From positions 1 through 51,009 of the forward strand of contig CAJTVN010000029.1 in assembly GCA_910579685.1 (NCBI GenBank): a stretch of 51,009 bases of DNA, given 5' to 3'. Position numbers and translations under genes: made by a program. The DNA comes from an uncultured Lachnospiraceae bacterium (GTDB taxonomy: Bacteria > Bacillota > Clostridia > Lachnospirales > Lachnospiraceae). Of the stretch, positions 7,451-15,212 are shown one piece after another. Each line of letters opens with the position of its first letter. Positions within the stretch are counted from its first letter, which is position 1. The notes beneath the pieces are model-generated. The model did no database searches. It was not told where the DNA came from and saw nothing but the letters and a program-made list of their open reading frames with translations.

Positions 7451-8998
7451 GCCGTCACTTTCCGGTGACGGCTCCCTCTCCCGGAACCGGAAGGTGATCT
7501 CTATGCGTTTTTCCCTGTAAATACAGATTTTTTCAATAAACGCTCGAATTCTGTCCCTGTCCGCTTTCCTCGCTTTCAGGTCATGCAATTTTCCGTGTTC
7601 TTCCCGTCCTGTCTCTTGTCCTTCCCTTTTTCCCGCCTGTTTCCTGTCAAGCTCTCTCCTGCGCTTTTTGATCTCCCCGCTCTGGTATATAAAATCTTTC
7701 CGGCTCATCTGTTCGCTGCGGTATTTCTCATACAATTCACACCCCCGCCTTTGCAGTGCCGCCCTGTCCTGTTCCAGCCTTCTGTCTTTTTCCTCCCTGC
7801 GCTTTTTTCTCTGCTCCCAGACAGCCGCTTTCAGCCGCAAAAGCTCCTCCGGCCCTTTTCCCTCCATCAAAAAGACTGTCTCCAGTGCGGCCTCTGTCAG
7901 TTCAATCAACTTCCTCTCACTCACATACTTGCTTTCACAGAAACGGCAGTCCATCCGCAGAGATCCCCTGCAGAAATATCCGTAACTCCTGGCTCCCGCA
8001 TCCGAAGCGTCCGGTTTCCGGCCGCTCTTTCTCCCCATCTTTTTCCCGCACTCCCCGCAGAACAAAATTCCCTCAAAAATGTCGCAGCACTCCCCCGTCC
8101 CGCTCCCGCAATGGCCGCTCCTTTGCCGTTTCCTCCCATCCAGCGCTTTCTGCGCCTGTACAAACCGCTCTGCCGTAATGATGGCCTCGTGGGCATTCTC
8201 TCCCGTCCCTGCCTCCTCTGCGCCCTCAGGCCTGCCCGTATAGACGGGATTCGTCAGAAGCGTTCGAAGGCTGGCCTGCGGCCACTCCAATATCTCCTCC
8301 CCTCTTTCGGCCCGCACATGTCCATATTTCGCATACGCTCCGGGACTGTGTATTTTTTCCTCATAGAGGCTTCTGCGCATTTCTCCCTGGCTCTTTCCTT
8401 GTGCGCACATGCGAAAGAGCCAGTCAACCACCTGTGCCGCCTTCCCGTCAGCCACAAGGCTTCTTTTCCCACAGAGGAAGCTGGTTCGATAGCCATAAGG
8501 CGGTTTTCCGCCGGCGTAAATCCCCGCTTCCTTCCAGAGCCTGCGGGAGCTTTTCACCTTAAGCGAAATATCCCTCGCATACATCTCATTCGTCAGGTTC
8601 AGCAGATTTACCGAAAGCTCATCCGCCTTGGCGCAAAGGCTGTCAAAGGAATCCGCAACCGCAATAAACCGCACTCCCAGAAAGGGGAAAATTTTCTGAA
8701 TGTAGTCCCCTGTCTCCAGATAATTCCTTCCAAACCTGGAAAAATCCTTCACCAAAATGCAGTCTACCTTTCGCAGTCTCACATCCCGCATCAGCCTGGC
8801 AAATTCCTCCCGGTCAAAATTTGTACCGGTTCGTCCGAGATCCACATAACAGTCAAACAGAACGATCTCCGGATGCTTCTGCAGAAAGGCCCTTGCAATC
8901 GCTATCTGATTCTCAACAGATTCATTTTTTTCATTGTGACTGTCCACTGACAGCCTCGCATAGATGCCCGCCGAATAAATCCTCCCTCTATCCGCCAT
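7436..8998 (-). CDS. Large serine recombinase (pair B, second gene)
   Basis: A 520-residue serine recombinase. The catalytic domain starts with AGIYARLS (Ser17) and contains VKDFSRFGRNYLETGDYIQ. A recombinase domain follows with KPPYGYR, then a zinc ribbon (CGECGKKMGRK and later Cys residues) and a long charged C-terminal coiled coil (about residues 390-490), normal for the large class. I chose the ATG at 8998 rather than the longer frame starting at 9199: the family begins at this point, and this start overlaps the preceding 531-residue recombinase by only 11 bases, indicating coupling. Its 3' end runs 15 bases into the convergent kinase gene. Confidence 0.93.
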   Translation of the reverse strand: MADRGRIYSAGIYARLSVDSHNEKNESVENQIAIARAFLQKHPEIVLFDCYVDLGRTGTNFDREEFARLMRDVRLRKVDCILVKDFSRFGRNYLETGDYIQKIFPFLGVRFIAVADSFDSLCAKADELSVNLLNLTNEMYARDISLKVKSSRRLWKEAGIYAGGKPPYGYRTSFLCGKRSLVADGKAAQVVDWLFRMCAQGKSQGEMRRSLYEEKIHSPGAYAKYGHVRAERGEEILEWPQASLRTLLTNPVYTGRPEGAEEAGTGENAHEAIITAERFVQAQKALDGRKRQRSGHCGSGTGECCDIFEGILFCGECGKKMGRKSGRKPDASDAGARSYGYFCRGSLRMDCRFCESKYVSERKLIELTEAALETVFLMEGKGPEELLRLKAAVWEQRKKRREEKDRRLEQDRAALQRRGCELYEKYRSEQMSRKDFIYQSGEIKKRRRELDRKQAGKREGQETGREEHGKLHDLKARKADRDRIRAFIEKICIYREKRIEITFRFREREPSPESDGLFPV

Positions 8999-10583
8999 AA
9001 TGTGAACCCTCTTCCCGAAACCGGACAAAGACCTCCCCGCCCTCATAGACGCTGATTCTCTCAACTGCCAGGGAAAGCGCCTCCCTCTGCAAAAGCCTCC
9101 TGCCCGCAGGCGCATCTTTCTCCCCTTTTTCCATAAGCTCCTTAAGAAGCCTGCCCTGTCTCTCTGCAGCCTCCCGGATTCCCTGATACCGTTTCTCATA
9201 AAAATCCGAAAAGGCTGCTAAATCCTCCTGCGAGATCACTCCCCTTTTCCAGTCCTCATACAGGCCGCCTTTCCGGTTCAGGCATTCCCGTGCAGCGTCA
9301 CAGAGCCTTTCAATCTCCCTGCGAAGAAGCCGGTGCCTTTCGCAGTCCGCCTCCAACGCTCCCTCAGCCTTCCCCTTCAGCGCCTCCAGCTCTCCCATCG
9401 CCTTCCCCTTCAGCGCCTCCAGCTCTTCCCCGGCCTTCGCCTTCAATGCCTGCGTCACCTTCGCCTCCAGCTCTGTCTCAGCGATCCTGTGTCTGGTGCA
9501 CCCTCTGCCCGCATTCTTTGCGGAACACATAAAATAAATCGTCTCCTCCTTCCCTCTTCTGCCCATTCTCCTCACCATAGGCCGTCCACAGTCGCCGCAG
9601 AACAGAACACCGGAAAACGGATGCGCCTTTTTTTGTCCCTTTATGGCCCTGGCGCCGTGAAGAAGAAGCTCCTGCACCGCCCTGAAATCCCTCTCGGCAA
9701 TCAGCGGCTCATGGGTGCCTGCCACCCGAATCCATTCCTCCTTCGGCTTCTTCTGACAGGCGGTCAGCTTATAATTGATCTTCTCGGTTTTCCCCTGCAC
9801 CATGGTTCCGAGATAAATCTCGTTCGTCAAAATCCGCCTTACCGCCATGGCCGACCACTTTCCCATTTCCCGCAGGGCAAAGCCCGTGCTGTAGTTTTCT
9901 CCCCGGATCTTCTTATACTCCATGGGGGAAAGGATTCCGTACTCATTCAGCTCTTTGGCAATGGCCGTACTGCTCATACCCTCCAGTCTCCATCGAAAGA
10001 TATCCCTGACTACAAACGCCGCATAATCATCCGCCACAAGCCTGTTTTTTTTCTGCGGATCCCGGCAGTAACCATAAACGGCAAAAGCCCCTATAAATTC
10101 CCCCTTTTCCCGCTTCACTCTCTGATGGCTTCTGACCTTGCCGGAAATATCCCGGCAATAGGAATCATTTACGAAATTTTTCACCGGAACCACCAGTGAA
10201 AATTCATTGTATCCGGCCGTCAGGGAATCGAAATGATCGGTAATGGCGATAAAGCGCACATTTAAAGCCGGAAAGGTTTTCTGTATCAACCGTCCGGCTT
10301 CTATATAATCCCTTCCAAATCTGGATAAATCCTTCACGATAATGCAGTCCACAAGGCCGGCCTGCACATCCTCCAGCAGCCGGCAGAATCCAGGCCTTTT
10401 GAAGCTGATCCCCGAATATCCGTCATCCACATAAAAATCGACAATGCGGATATCGCTCCTGCCATGTACAAAGGAAACCGCCAGCTCTCTCTGGGATTGA
10501 ATACTGTTGCTCCATGCAAAGCCTCCGTCCTCTCTCGACAACCGAAGATACACACCTGCACGATATATTTTCTCTTCCCGCAT
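8988..10583 (-). CDS. Large serine recombinase (pair B, first gene)
   Basis: A 531-residue serine recombinase of the class found on clostridial conjugative and mobilisable elements. The catalytic domain has YLRLSRED (Ser16), DDGYSGISFKRPGF and VKDLSRFGRDYIEAG. The recombinase domain ends in RRILTNEIYLG, and the zinc ribbon has CGDCGRPM and a later C-x9-C pair. The C-terminal third is a coiled coil with a near-perfect 11-residue tandem repeat. It overlaps the 520-residue recombinase by 11 bases. Pairs A and B differ in sequence, so they are not a recent duplication of each other. Function is integration or excision of an element; its sites are unknown. Confidence 0.93.
   Translation of the reverse strand: MREEKIYRAGVYLRLSREDGGFAWSNSIQSQRELAVSFVHGRSDIRIVDFYVDDGYSGISFKRPGFCRLLEDVQAGLVDCIIVKDLSRFGRDYIEAGRLIQKTFPALNVRFIAITDHFDSLTAGYNEFSLVVPVKNFVNDSYCRDISGKVRSHQRVKREKGEFIGAFAVYGYCRDPQKKNRLVADDYAAFVVRDIFRWRLEGMSSTAIAKELNEYGILSPMEYKKIRGENYSTGFALREMGKWSAMAVRRILTNEIYLGTMVQGKTEKINYKLTACQKKPKEEWIRVAGTHEPLIAERDFRAVQELLLHGARAIKGQKKAHPFSGVLFCGDCGRPMVRRMGRRGKEETIYFMCSAKNAGRGCTRHRIAETELEAKVTQALKAKAGEELEALKGKAMGELEALKGKAEGALEADCERHRLLRREIERLCDAARECLNRKGGLYEDWKRGVISQEDLAAFSDFYEKRYQGIREAAERQGRLLKELMEKGEKDAPAGRRLLQREALSLAVERISVYEGGEVFVRFREEGSHYGG
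9367..9450 (-). repeat. 33-bp tandem repeat inside a recombinase coiled coil
   Basis: Two units of 33 bases (9367-9399 and 9400-9432) share an identical run of 27 bases, and a third, diverged partial unit follows. They encode repeats of the kind KGKAMGELEAL in the C-terminal coiled coil of the 531-residue recombinase. The period is a multiple of three, so unit gain or loss would keep the frame. Confidence 0.8.
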
Positions 10584-10758
10584 CCCTGCTTCTCTCCCGT
10601 TTTTATCAGCTTATGAAGCCTGCGGATTGTCTTATGATAAAATATTTTCTTTCCCAAGGCCTTCCATGATCTTCTCCTGCATCTCCTTACTCAATCTGGC
10701 CACCTACTCCTCTGTCCTATCCGAAAAAGTATGTGATTTCGGAATGATTAATCTGTTT

Positions 10759-12147
10759 TTATATGGTACTCATATCAAATTCTTCGACGGAATCATTTTC
10801 ATAATAGAATATTCTCATTTGTCTACCGGGAGTATGCAGGAATTCCTTTATAGCCGGAATACATTTTGGACATGGTTTATGTCTCGTAAACATATAACAC
10901 TGCCCTGAATTATTAGCATTTATGCAAGAAAATATTTTACGTTCACAACACGAATAGTCTCCTTGTATTTCATTTTTATCTATTCTACGTTTCATAGCAT
11001 CTTCAACCGTCTCTCCATTAGAGGGAATACCGGAACCCTTAGTATATGGATATCTCCTGGTTAACAGGTTAAGATTTGCATATTTTGAACTGTGCAGAGT
11101 AGGATCAGCCAAAATTATGTTATTTATTTTATCCATAAGATCTTTATTGGAACGTTTTTTGTCTGAACTATAACCAAAATATCTCTCTATTGTAGAATCG
11201 GTAATATCGAATGGACCACTTAATGAAATATATTCATCGCTACTAATATCAAAAATGCAAAAGCATCCTTTCTTATTACCTATGAAACGTCCAAACATGT
11301 GATTGCCCGATTCGTCACAGGAATTAATGTGCCGGACCATATGGTTTACGGATTCTTTAAAAGAAACTTCATCAATTGATGATGATGCCAGATAAGCATT
11401 TATTGTTTCTGTTGTTAATGATGCAATGTGATCGTTAGCCTGTTCAACAAAGTCCAAATAGTAAGCATCATCAAGAATCATTTGGCAGGTAAGTGCCCGG
11501 CCATTATGCCGCTGTGGTATATATACATATGAAAAAACGTATTTTAACATTCGTACTAATTGACGACGTTCCTTCATTAAGGGTGATATCTTCTGAACCA
11601 GTTTTTCATATAAATAATAGGGTTGTGTACGATGGCTTCTATCTGAAAAATAATTTTCTATCGCAATTATCTCATCCTGATACGGACTGTTTTCACCAAA
11701 AAATCCGGGGAAGTCTCTACGAATTTCATCAAAGGATTCACCATCCCGCCATGCAATACGACAATCATCTATGAAACGATATATATTATTACGTAAATTA
11801 ACATCCTCAGTTTCCGAATGTGTGGTTTTAGCAATGCTGACCAGAATCCCTTTATTATAGGCTAAATATTTTTGAACAACCTCATAATATAGATGCATGT
11901 CCCGATTGGTAATATTATATTCATTCGTTGAGATGGCATTTTTCATCAGTTTCAAAAGATGAATATCAAAAAGATATTTACTAGGCGTTTTTAATCTGTC
12001 TTCCGATTCAAAATCATCTTCTTTATTATTTTCTTCGGTATTGTCTTCTCTCGAATGATCTAGAATATCATCCGAATCTCGCTGCTCATCAAACATTTCC
12101 TCGAAAAGAAACGGTTCTTTACCATACTTCCATGTAAAAGTAATCAT
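10759..12147 (-). CDS. Orphan protein with a C-terminal cytidine-deaminase-like zinc motif
   Basis: A 462-residue protein I cannot place in a named family. Residues 1-60 are acidic and low complexity, and 60-380 appear helical with no recognised domain. The C-terminus carries SCCERKIFSC (Cys400-x-Glu402) and, 24 residues on, HKPCPKC (Cys426 and Cys429). This is the Cys-x-Glu plus P-C-x-x-C arrangement of the deaminase superfamily, where three residues hold zinc and the Glu shuttles protons. It has no signal peptide or membrane segment. Its DNA is clearly richer in A and T than the surroundings, and it lies between recombinases and a surface operon, suggesting recent acquisition. A nucleotide- or nucleic-acid-directed effector or defence role is possible but unproven; a purely structural zinc site is the alternative. 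Confidence 0.6.
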   Translation of the reverse strand: MITFTWKYGKEPFLFEEMFDEQRDSDDILDHSREDNTEENNKEDDFESEDRLKTPSKYLFDIHLLKLMKNAISTNEYNITNRDMHLYYEVVQKYLAYNKGILVSIAKTTHSETEDVNLRNNIYRFIDDCRIAWRDGESFDEIRRDFPGFFGENSPYQDEIIAIENYFSDRSHRTQPYYLYEKLVQKISPLMKERRQLVRMLKYVFSYVYIPQRHNGRALTCQMILDDAYYLDFVEQANDHIASLTTETINAYLASSSIDEVSFKESVNHMVRHINSCDESGNHMFGRFIGNKKGCFCIFDISSDEYISLSGPFDITDSTIERYFGYSSDKKRSNKDLMDKINNIILADPTLHSSKYANLNLLTRRYPYTKGSGIPSNGETVEDAMKRRIDKNEIQGDYSCCERKIFSCINANNSGQCYMFTRHKPCPKCIPAIKEFLHTPGRQMRIFYYENDSVEEFDMSTI

Positions 12148-12148
12148 T

Positions 12149-12241
12149 TTATTCTCCGCTTAGTTGTAATACATCTCCCATAGCACAGCGCCATTTGTCA
12201 CTTACCGGATATCTTCTGACAACACCGGCTGATGGTCTCAT
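12149..12241 (-). CDS. Tiny open frame (30 residues) before the deaminase-like gene
   Basis: The ATG at 12241 overlaps the TGA of the preceding 38-codon frame (ATGA junction), and its own TAA is one base before the ATG of the 462-residue gene. The peptide reads MRPSAGVVRRYPVSDKW and onward, with no recognisable family. The tight junctions suggest translational coupling, or this is leftover from a decayed gene. Coding status is uncertain. Confidence 0.3.
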   Translation of the reverse strand: MRPSAGVVRRYPVSDKWRCAMGDVLQLSGE

Positions 12242-12354
12242 AACAATACAGTAACACGATCCCCCGTATCAAGCACGGCGATTGTAACGCCGTTTGTTCC
12301 ACAGGAACGGATCAATTCATCCGAACATCCTAACTGTTTTCTTACCCGAAGCAT
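12238..12354 (-). pseudogene. Subtilase-like N-terminal fragment (38 codons)
   Basis: From the ATG at 12354 the frame gives 38 residues containing NGVTIAVLDTGD. This matches the strand and catalytic-Asp motif (GVTIAVLDTG) that opens S8 subtilisin-like peptidases. It then stops with TGA at 12238-12240, so the His and Ser parts of the triad are missing. It starts immediately after the T-run of a terminator, with only GGGAG seven bases upstream as a possible ribosome site. It is most likely the stump of a subtilase cut by a rearrangement that brought in the neighbouring AT-rich gene. Confidence 0.5.
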
Positions 12355-12396
12355 AAAAAACTCCCGGCTTTTTTAATTATGATATGCCGGAAGTTT
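12355..12396 (-). terminator. Rho-independent terminator of the sortase/BspA operon
   Basis: On the minus strand AAACTTCCGGC pairs with GCCGGGAGTTT (one mismatch in 11) around a loop of about 17 bases, followed by a T-run. It begins about ten bases after the stop of the last surface protein gene. Confidence 0.85.
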
Positions 12397-12405
12397 CTTA
12401 TATGT

Positions 12406-15204
12406 TTATAATGTTTTGCGCTTTCCCTTATAAAAGAACAGGGCTACTGCCATGGCGCAAAGGCCTGCCGCCAGAAACCACTTGGGATGAACCCCGTCGC
12501 CGGTATCGGGCGTATCATCCCGGCTGCCTATTGTGATATAAGCGCTTCCGTCCTGCACCACGCCCTGACCGCTTATTCCTGAAGAATACCGGTAAATCCC
12601 GTAAGGGGAAAAATGCCGTGCCGTAAACTGAATGTAATCTCCATCCTCCAGATTCACAATCTGGTATTTCACCGCTTCCAGCTGGTCATCCTCATCCAGG
12701 GTCACTACATGAAGCCCTTCGGATCCCAGCCCTGAGGGCATCGGAATCTGTACCGTGACATACTGCTTTCCCAGCTTTGTGATCGGTATCCGGCCCGTCT
12801 TCTCCAACAGGGTAACGTCTAATCCCACAAGGCCCGATGGTTCCCTTCCGCCATAAATCTCGCCATAGCTTAGAGCAATCCGGTCAGCCGCCTCCTGCGA
12901 ATCCGAAATCTGCAGAAGATAGCTTCCTGTGTTTCCCGGCAGATCCGCCATGATCCCCGCTCCTTCAGAAGCGATCGTCTGACTGTCAATCTGCACTTCA
13001 ATCCCTGCCGTCTCACCGCCGTCGGATTCCTGTCCCTCTTTTGATGCGGCATCCTGTACCAGTGCGCCCGCTTCGTTGTACACGATCCCATGGAAGCCCA
13101 GAACGCTCTCGTCCAGAACGGTCCCGTCAAGCTGTGTGACCGAATCCGGCACAATAGCCTCCTTACAGTCTCCAAACACATAGGTTCTTGCCGCTTCATT
13201 GGAGAGCCGCTTTGCCCTCTCTCCTACCGAGAGTACCGGAAGATTTTCCCCCTCAAATACCACGGTGTCCGTACCACCCGTAAGCGCATAGGCGCCAAGA
13301 CCGATTTCTTCCACGGAAGCCGGAATCACCACCTTGGACAAGGGACATTCAAAGAACGCCCTGTCCCCGATCTTCACCAGATTTCCGCCTCCGTTAACCG
13401 TCTTCAAATTCTTACAGCCGCTGAAAGCCGCTTCCCCAATCACCGTGACGGAAGCCGGAAGATTCACCGCCGTGATTCCCATGTGATCCTTAAATACCTC
13501 CGCCCCGATCTGCTTCACGCCATCCGGAACGTTTACCACACTGTTTTTCCCGGAATAGGAAAGTAAAATCCCGTCGCCTGCCACCAAAAACGGCGTATCT
13601 GTCTGTCCCTCAAGCCAGGGGGTCTTTGCGAAAGCGTTTCCCTCGATCTCCTTTACACTCTCCGGTATGGTCACCTGGTTCAGATTCTCACAGTGGTAAA
13701 AGGCACCGTATCCGATCTTCTCCACGCCATCCGGGATAACAATGGAGCTAAGTCCTGATCTGGCAAACGCAAAATCCCCGATCTGTGTGACCACATCATC
13801 TATCTCATATGACCTCAGATCAGAATTCTGGTAATAGGCCTGTGTTGCAATTTTGTTCCCTACTACAGTATACTTCGGGAAATCCTCTCCCTTTGCCGCC
13901 TGATCGGAAATAATATCCCCAATCGTCGTCATAAGGTCGGGCTTTTCGCTCTCTGTGCTCTCCGCCTCCCCGACTTCTGCAGCATCACTCCCGCCGAGAT
14001 CAATCTTCGGCCTTTCCCCTTCCCCGTTCATCACACTCTGCTGTCCGTTATCAATAAATACAACGGCACGGCCCGCCACGATACTCGATTCACCCAGAAG
14101 TCTTCCTGTGCTGGCGCTTCCCTCAATGGTTGTGGGGGATTCGGGAGGCCCGGAACCGTCCTGCGGTCTCGGTGTTTCCTGCGGTGTCTCTTCCGGCTGC
14201 GGTGTCTGCGCAGGAAGCGGCGTTTCTTCCACCTGCTGCGTCTCTTCCGGCGAACTGATATCATCCGTTATCTCATCCGAAGAAATCACCTGCGAATCCG
14301 TCACGTCCTCATATTCTATCCGCTCCGCCTCCGAAGCCTTGTGGCTGGCCGCATATTCTGCGCCGTAGGTTCCCGGCGCAGCCTCAAATTCCACACGGAA
14401 GCATCCGTCAAAAGCCGTGGAATGAATCGTGTTCATGGAATCAGGAAGCGTAACCAGAGTCAGATTCACACAGTCCTCAAAGGCCTTTGCCCCAATACTT
14501 CTGACCGGAAGCGGAATCGTAACCGATTCCAGGTTCATACAATTGGAAAAAGCGTAATCCGGTATGTTCTCTATTTTGCTGTCAAACGTCACATGCCTTA
14601 AATAGGGATTTCCCCAAAAGGCATACGCATTGATCTCCTCCACTGACTCCGGAAGCGTGATCGCTTCTCTCGGACAGTCCGGCATCATGGCAAAGAGAAT
14701 CTTTTTTTCATCATCATACAAAACACCGTCATCATATGACAGATAAGGATTGTTGTCATTTAAAGAAAGCCCTGAAAGCGAGCCGCAGCCCGCAAAAGCT
14801 CCGCTTCCCACTTTTTTCAGTCCGGTTCCGATGGTTACGTTTCTCAACTCCGGATTGTTACTGAAAGCAGCCGTTTCCACCTCTGCCACCGTATCGCCCA
14901 CGGAGATGGTCCGCAGATTCCTGCAGTCTGCAAAAGCCCGGTATCCTACCTTTTCCACCTGACCGCCGATTGTCACCTTTACCAGATTATCATTGCCCGC
15001 AAAGGCTTCCTCACCGATTTCCTTTACCCCGTCAGGAATAGACACAGCCTCGGCTGTGCCTACATATTTCAGGAGTTTACTCCCTTCCATTTGAAAGTCA
15101 GATGCAGGCTCCACCGCTTCTGCATCTGACACAGGTACCTGGGTGACTGCCACCGCCAAAGCAAGCAGCAGCACACCCAGCAATTTTGCCATTTTCTTGT
15201 TCAT
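12406..15204 (-). CDS. BspA-like leucine-rich repeat surface protein with sortase signal
   Basis: A 932-residue secreted protein. A signal peptide (residues 1-29) is followed by BspA/LRR_5 repeats of the form IPDGVKEIGEEAFAGN-x-L in two blocks (about 45-285 and 465-660). A Thr/Pro/Glu-rich linker lies between them (about 290-350), and a C-terminal region with a TARHFSPYGIYRY segment follows. The tail has PDTGD at 899-903, then GVHPKWFLA, a hydrophobic stretch and KGKRK, a cell-wall sorting signal. LRR_5 proteins of this type mediate adhesion in other gut and oral bacteria. The gene is last in the operon, eight bases after the 1,874-residue protein, which shares the FSPY-x-IY segment and the tail. 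Ligand unknown. Confidence 0.88.
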   Translation of the reverse strand: MNKKMAKLLGVLLLALAVAVTQVPVSDAEAVEPASDFQMEGSKLLKYVGTAEAVSIPDGVKEIGEEAFAGNDNLVKVTIGGQVEKVGYRAFADCRNLRTISVGDTVAEVETAAFSNNPELRNVTIGTGLKKVGSGAFAGCGSLSGLSLNDNNPYLSYDDGVLYDDEKKILFAMMPDCPREAITLPESVEEINAYAFWGNPYLRHVTFDSKIENIPDYAFSNCMNLESVTIPLPVRSIGAKAFEDCVNLTLVTLPDSMNTIHSTAFDGCFRVEFEAAPGTYGAEYAASHKASEAERIEYEDVTDSQVISSDEITDDISSPEETQQVEETPLPAQTPQPEETPQETPRPQDGSGPPESPTTIEGSASTGRLLGESSIVAGRAVVFIDNGQQSVMNGEGERPKIDLGGSDAAEVGEAESTESEKPDLMTTIGDIISDQAAKGEDFPKYTVVGNKIATQAYYQNSDLRSYEIDDVVTQIGDFAFARSGLSSIVIPDGVEKIGYGAFYHCENLNQVTIPESVKEIEGNAFAKTPWLEGQTDTPFLVAGDGILLSYSGKNSVVNVPDGVKQIGAEVFKDHMGITAVNLPASVTVIGEAAFSGCKNLKTVNGGGNLVKIGDRAFFECPLSKVVIPASVEEIGLGAYALTGGTDTVVFEGENLPVLSVGERAKRLSNEAARTYVFGDCKEAIVPDSVTQLDGTVLDESVLGFHGIVYNEAGALVQDAASKEGQESDGGETAGIEVQIDSQTIASEGAGIMADLPGNTGSYLLQISDSQEAADRIALSYGEIYGGREPSGLVGLDVTLLEKTGRIPITKLGKQYVTVQIPMPSGLGSEGLHVVTLDEDDQLEAVKYQIVNLEDGDYIQFTARHFSPYGIYRYSSGISGQGVVQDGSAYITIGSRDDTPDTGDGVHPKWFLAAGLCAMAVALFFYKGKRKTL

Positions 15205-15212
15205 AGGCTCTC

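Noticed and set aside
7583..8950. Long open frame (455 codons) on the plus strand
   Set aside because: It is antisense to the 520-residue serine recombinase, Pro/Ser-rich in a way typical of a shadow frame, and has no ribosome site.
10584..10758. Short open frame ending KIMEGLGKENILS upstream of recombinase pair B
   Set aside because: Only about 20 codons, no family match and no conserved start; it may be leader or debris, not supported as a gene.
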